Assembly: GCA_003218515.1 (NCBI GenBank)
Contig: QHNT01000275.1
Coordinates: forward strand, 1 to 38,309
DNA length: 38,309 bases
Direction: 5' to 3'
Source: Verrucomicrobiota bacterium
GTDB lineage: Bacteria > Verrucomicrobiota > Verrucomicrobiia > Limisphaerales > AV2
The notes beneath the pieces are model-generated. The model was not told the DNA's origin. It saw only the letters and a program-made list of their open reading frames with translations, and searched no databases. Below, piece after piece: positions 36,372 through 38,309 of the stretch (positions are counted from its first letter, which is position 1; every line of letters begins with the position of its first letter). A program made the translations under genes and the position numbers.

Positions 36372-36679
36372 TTAAGGATACTTCTCCACAACCCAGGTTT
36401 CGGGATGTGGCTCGTTGTCGTTATTCCAGAATAGGGATAGACATGGGAGTCATCAACGTACATGTGCAAGGCAATGCCCATCTGGCGGAGATGATTTAGA
36501 CACTGAATGCGTCGGGCTTCGTCCTTGGCCCGCGCCAGCGCCGGCAATAACAGCGCGGCCAGAATCGCGATGATCGCGATGACGACCAAGAGTTCGATAA
36601 GTGTGAAGGCACGCTTGGAGCCGGCAGCGTCCCGTCGCGTCCCGCGGCGCTCGGCACAGCTTTGAGAGAGGCAACTCAT
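36372..36679 (-). pseudogene. truncated, apparently frameshifted prepilin-type N-terminal domain protein
   Basis: [61 protein letters not shown], then the frame degrades; the adjacent frame reads [18 protein letters not shown]-stop. Confidence 0.6.
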
Positions 36680-36744
36680 ATCGCTCCGGGATGTCGGGTA
36701 ATCTAGCCACCTTGGCAGGTCTGTCAACGGCACTCAGCGCCCGC

Positions 36745-37998
36745 TTAGCCGCACAATTTCAGATAAATGCACTTGAGGTAGTGCACTTCCGGAAACGTCG
36801 CCGGATGGTCCGGCGCGTGGCCCGTCGTCTGTAACTCGGTGAACTTGCGGCGCGATTTTTTCGCCGCGAGCCGGAGCGCGCCAAAAAATTCCTCGGCACT
36901 GACGTGCGCCGAGCACGATGCAGCGACCAGCACGCCACCGGGCCGCAAATGCGCGAGGCCGCTTTGAGCGAGCCGGCCATACGCTTGAATCGCGCCGGCG
37001 CGTTCAGCTTCGCGCCTCGCCAGAGACGGAGGATCGAGGATAATCAGATCGAACTTCTTTGACTCGTTTCCGGCCAGCCACTCGAATGCGTCGGCTTGAA
37101 CCGTCTCGTGCCGGCAACGCGCGACGGTGGGCTGGTTCTCGTTCAAAGCGAAGTTGCGTTTCGCGCTTTCGAGCGCGTGCGCGCTGATGTCGAGGTCGGT
37201 CACCGATTTCGCACCACCGCGCGCCGCATAGACGGAAAAGCCACCGGAAAAACTGAACACGTTCAACACATCACGTCCTCGGGCGAGGGATTCGACGATG
37301 CGGCGGTTCTCGCGCTGGTCGAGAAAAAAACCGGTCTTTTGCCCGCGCAGCACGTCGGCCTCGAAACGCAAACCGGTTTCCAGGAACGTAGGCCAGGCGT
37401 CTCGCCTGTCTCCGATGAGAAATTCTCCGTCTGACAAGTTGAACTTTGTGTGCGTCGTCGCTTGAATGTTCCGGCTCAGCCGCAACACGATTCGTTCGGG
37501 TTTCAGCCCGGCGCGAATCACTCTGACAATTTCCTCCAGCCGCGGCAGCCACGCCACGGTGTAAAGTTTCAACACGAGCGTCGCGTCGTATCGGTCCAGC
37601 ACCAGACCGGGCCAGCCGTCGCTCTCGCCGTTTACGCAGCGATAGCCGGTCGTCTGTTCGTCGAACAAACCGCGGCGTCGCGTCAGCGCCTGCTCCAAAC
37701 GCGTTTGCCACCAGTCGCTATCTATCGTCACCGGTTTGCCGGCGTGCAGGACGCGAACCCGCAGCGGCGAATCGCGATCGAAAAGACCCACTGCCAGGAA
37801 TTTGTTCTTCCGGTCGTATATCACCGCCAGTTCGCCCGGTTCGGCTTCGCGATTCTGTTCGCGGATGCTGTCCGCATACAGCCACGGATGACCGGAGCGA
37901 ATCATTGATTCCGCGGAGGCTGTGACGCGAAGGCGGAGTCGAGGGGGCTCCGAACCGCCCTTCTGCGCGTGGAAAGACCCGTGAGAAATTCGGCTCAA
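36745..37998 (-). CDS. rlmI: class I SAM-dependent rRNA methyltransferase, RlmI-like (PUA + methyltransferase)
   Basis: [99 protein letters not shown]. Confidence 0.88.
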   Translation of the reverse strand: MSRISHGSFHAQKGGSEPPRLRLRVTASAESMIRSGHPWLYADSIREQNREAEPGELAVIYDRKNKFLAVGLFDRDSPLRVRVLHAGKPVTIDSDWWQTRLEQALTRRRGLFDEQTTGYRCVNGESDGWPGLVLDRYDATLVLKLYTVAWLPRLEEIVRVIRAGLKPERIVLRLSRNIQATTHTKFNLSDGEFLIGDRRDAWPTFLETGLRFEADVLRGQKTGFFLDQRENRRIVESLARGRDVLNVFSFSGGFSVYAARGGAKSVTDLDISAHALESAKRNFALNENQPTVARCRHETVQADAFEWLAGNESKKFDLIILDPPSLARREAERAGAIQAYGRLAQSGLAHLRPGGVLVAASCSAHVSAEEFFGALRLAAKKSRRKFTELQTTGHAPDHPATFPEVHYLKCIYLKLCG

Positions 37999-38309
37999 TG
38001 TTGATGCGTGTCGGTCTGAACGTTGCCGCCGGACTCAAGATAGGCGAGCAGGTCGAAGATCTGTTCCTTGGACAGTGTGTTCAATAATCCAATCGGCATC
38101 AGGGATGACTTCTGAGGTTGCCGTTCTTTGAGCTCGGACTTCTTGAGTGTCTGGATGAGCGCATCGGCCGGGCCCGTCTGGATGGTTACGCTGTCGGCAT
38201 CTTCCTTGACGATCATGCCGAACGCTTCGTCTCCATTCTTCAGCTCGAACTGATAATTCCGGTAGCGCTCGTCGATTCTCAGCGATGGGTCGAGGATTTG
38301 GTGAAGAAT
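37995..38309 (-). CDS. C-terminal part of a PVC-type heme-binding (TIGR02603-like) protein, truncated by the right edge
   Basis: Frame open to the edge: [46 protein letters not shown]...[28 protein letters not shown]. Confidence 0.75.
   Translation of the reverse strand: MLHQILDPSLRIDERYRNYQFELKNGDEAFGMIVKEDADSVTIQTGPADALIQTLKKSELKERQPQKSSLMPIGLLNTLSKEQIFDLLAYLESGGNVQTDTHQH

Overview
The window looks like a chromosomal segment from a Verrucomicrobia/PVC-type bacterium. The basis is prepilin-like [24 protein letters not shown] proteins, tandem DUF1080 proteins, bactofilins and a TIGR02603-like (Pirellula/Verrucomicrobium-type) heme-binding tail at the right edge. It is mostly housekeeping and metabolic genes: dprA, miaE, argH, squalene/phytoene synthase, rpmE-prfA, proC, rlmI, an ABC-2 exporter pair, AI-2E and MFS transporters, an acyl-CoA desaturase, a Mo-hydroxylase (2Fe-2S plus Moco subunits), a GH62-like enzyme and DUF1080 paralogs. 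No tRNA, rRNA, CRISPR array or transposase gene was recognised. The strongest unexplained signal is a ~176-bp dispersed element with two copies (2210-2385 and 31563-31739). It has imperfect terminal inverted repeats, sits in CTAG, and carries a central 30-bp-arm palindrome whose 21-nt core is inverted between the copies. Both copies lie exactly in the TAG stop codon of a minus-strand gene. Other notable items are long intergenic hairpins built from low-complexity motifs, a tandem 55-aa-repeat protein with SHOCT-like ends and an apparent homopolymer frameshift, a zinc-ribbon/bactofilin fusion, an orphan TonB-plug miniprotein, a pilin-like/STN fusion, and a strong terminator hairpin abutting the prfA start codon. 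All assignments come from reading the sequence; no database search was run.
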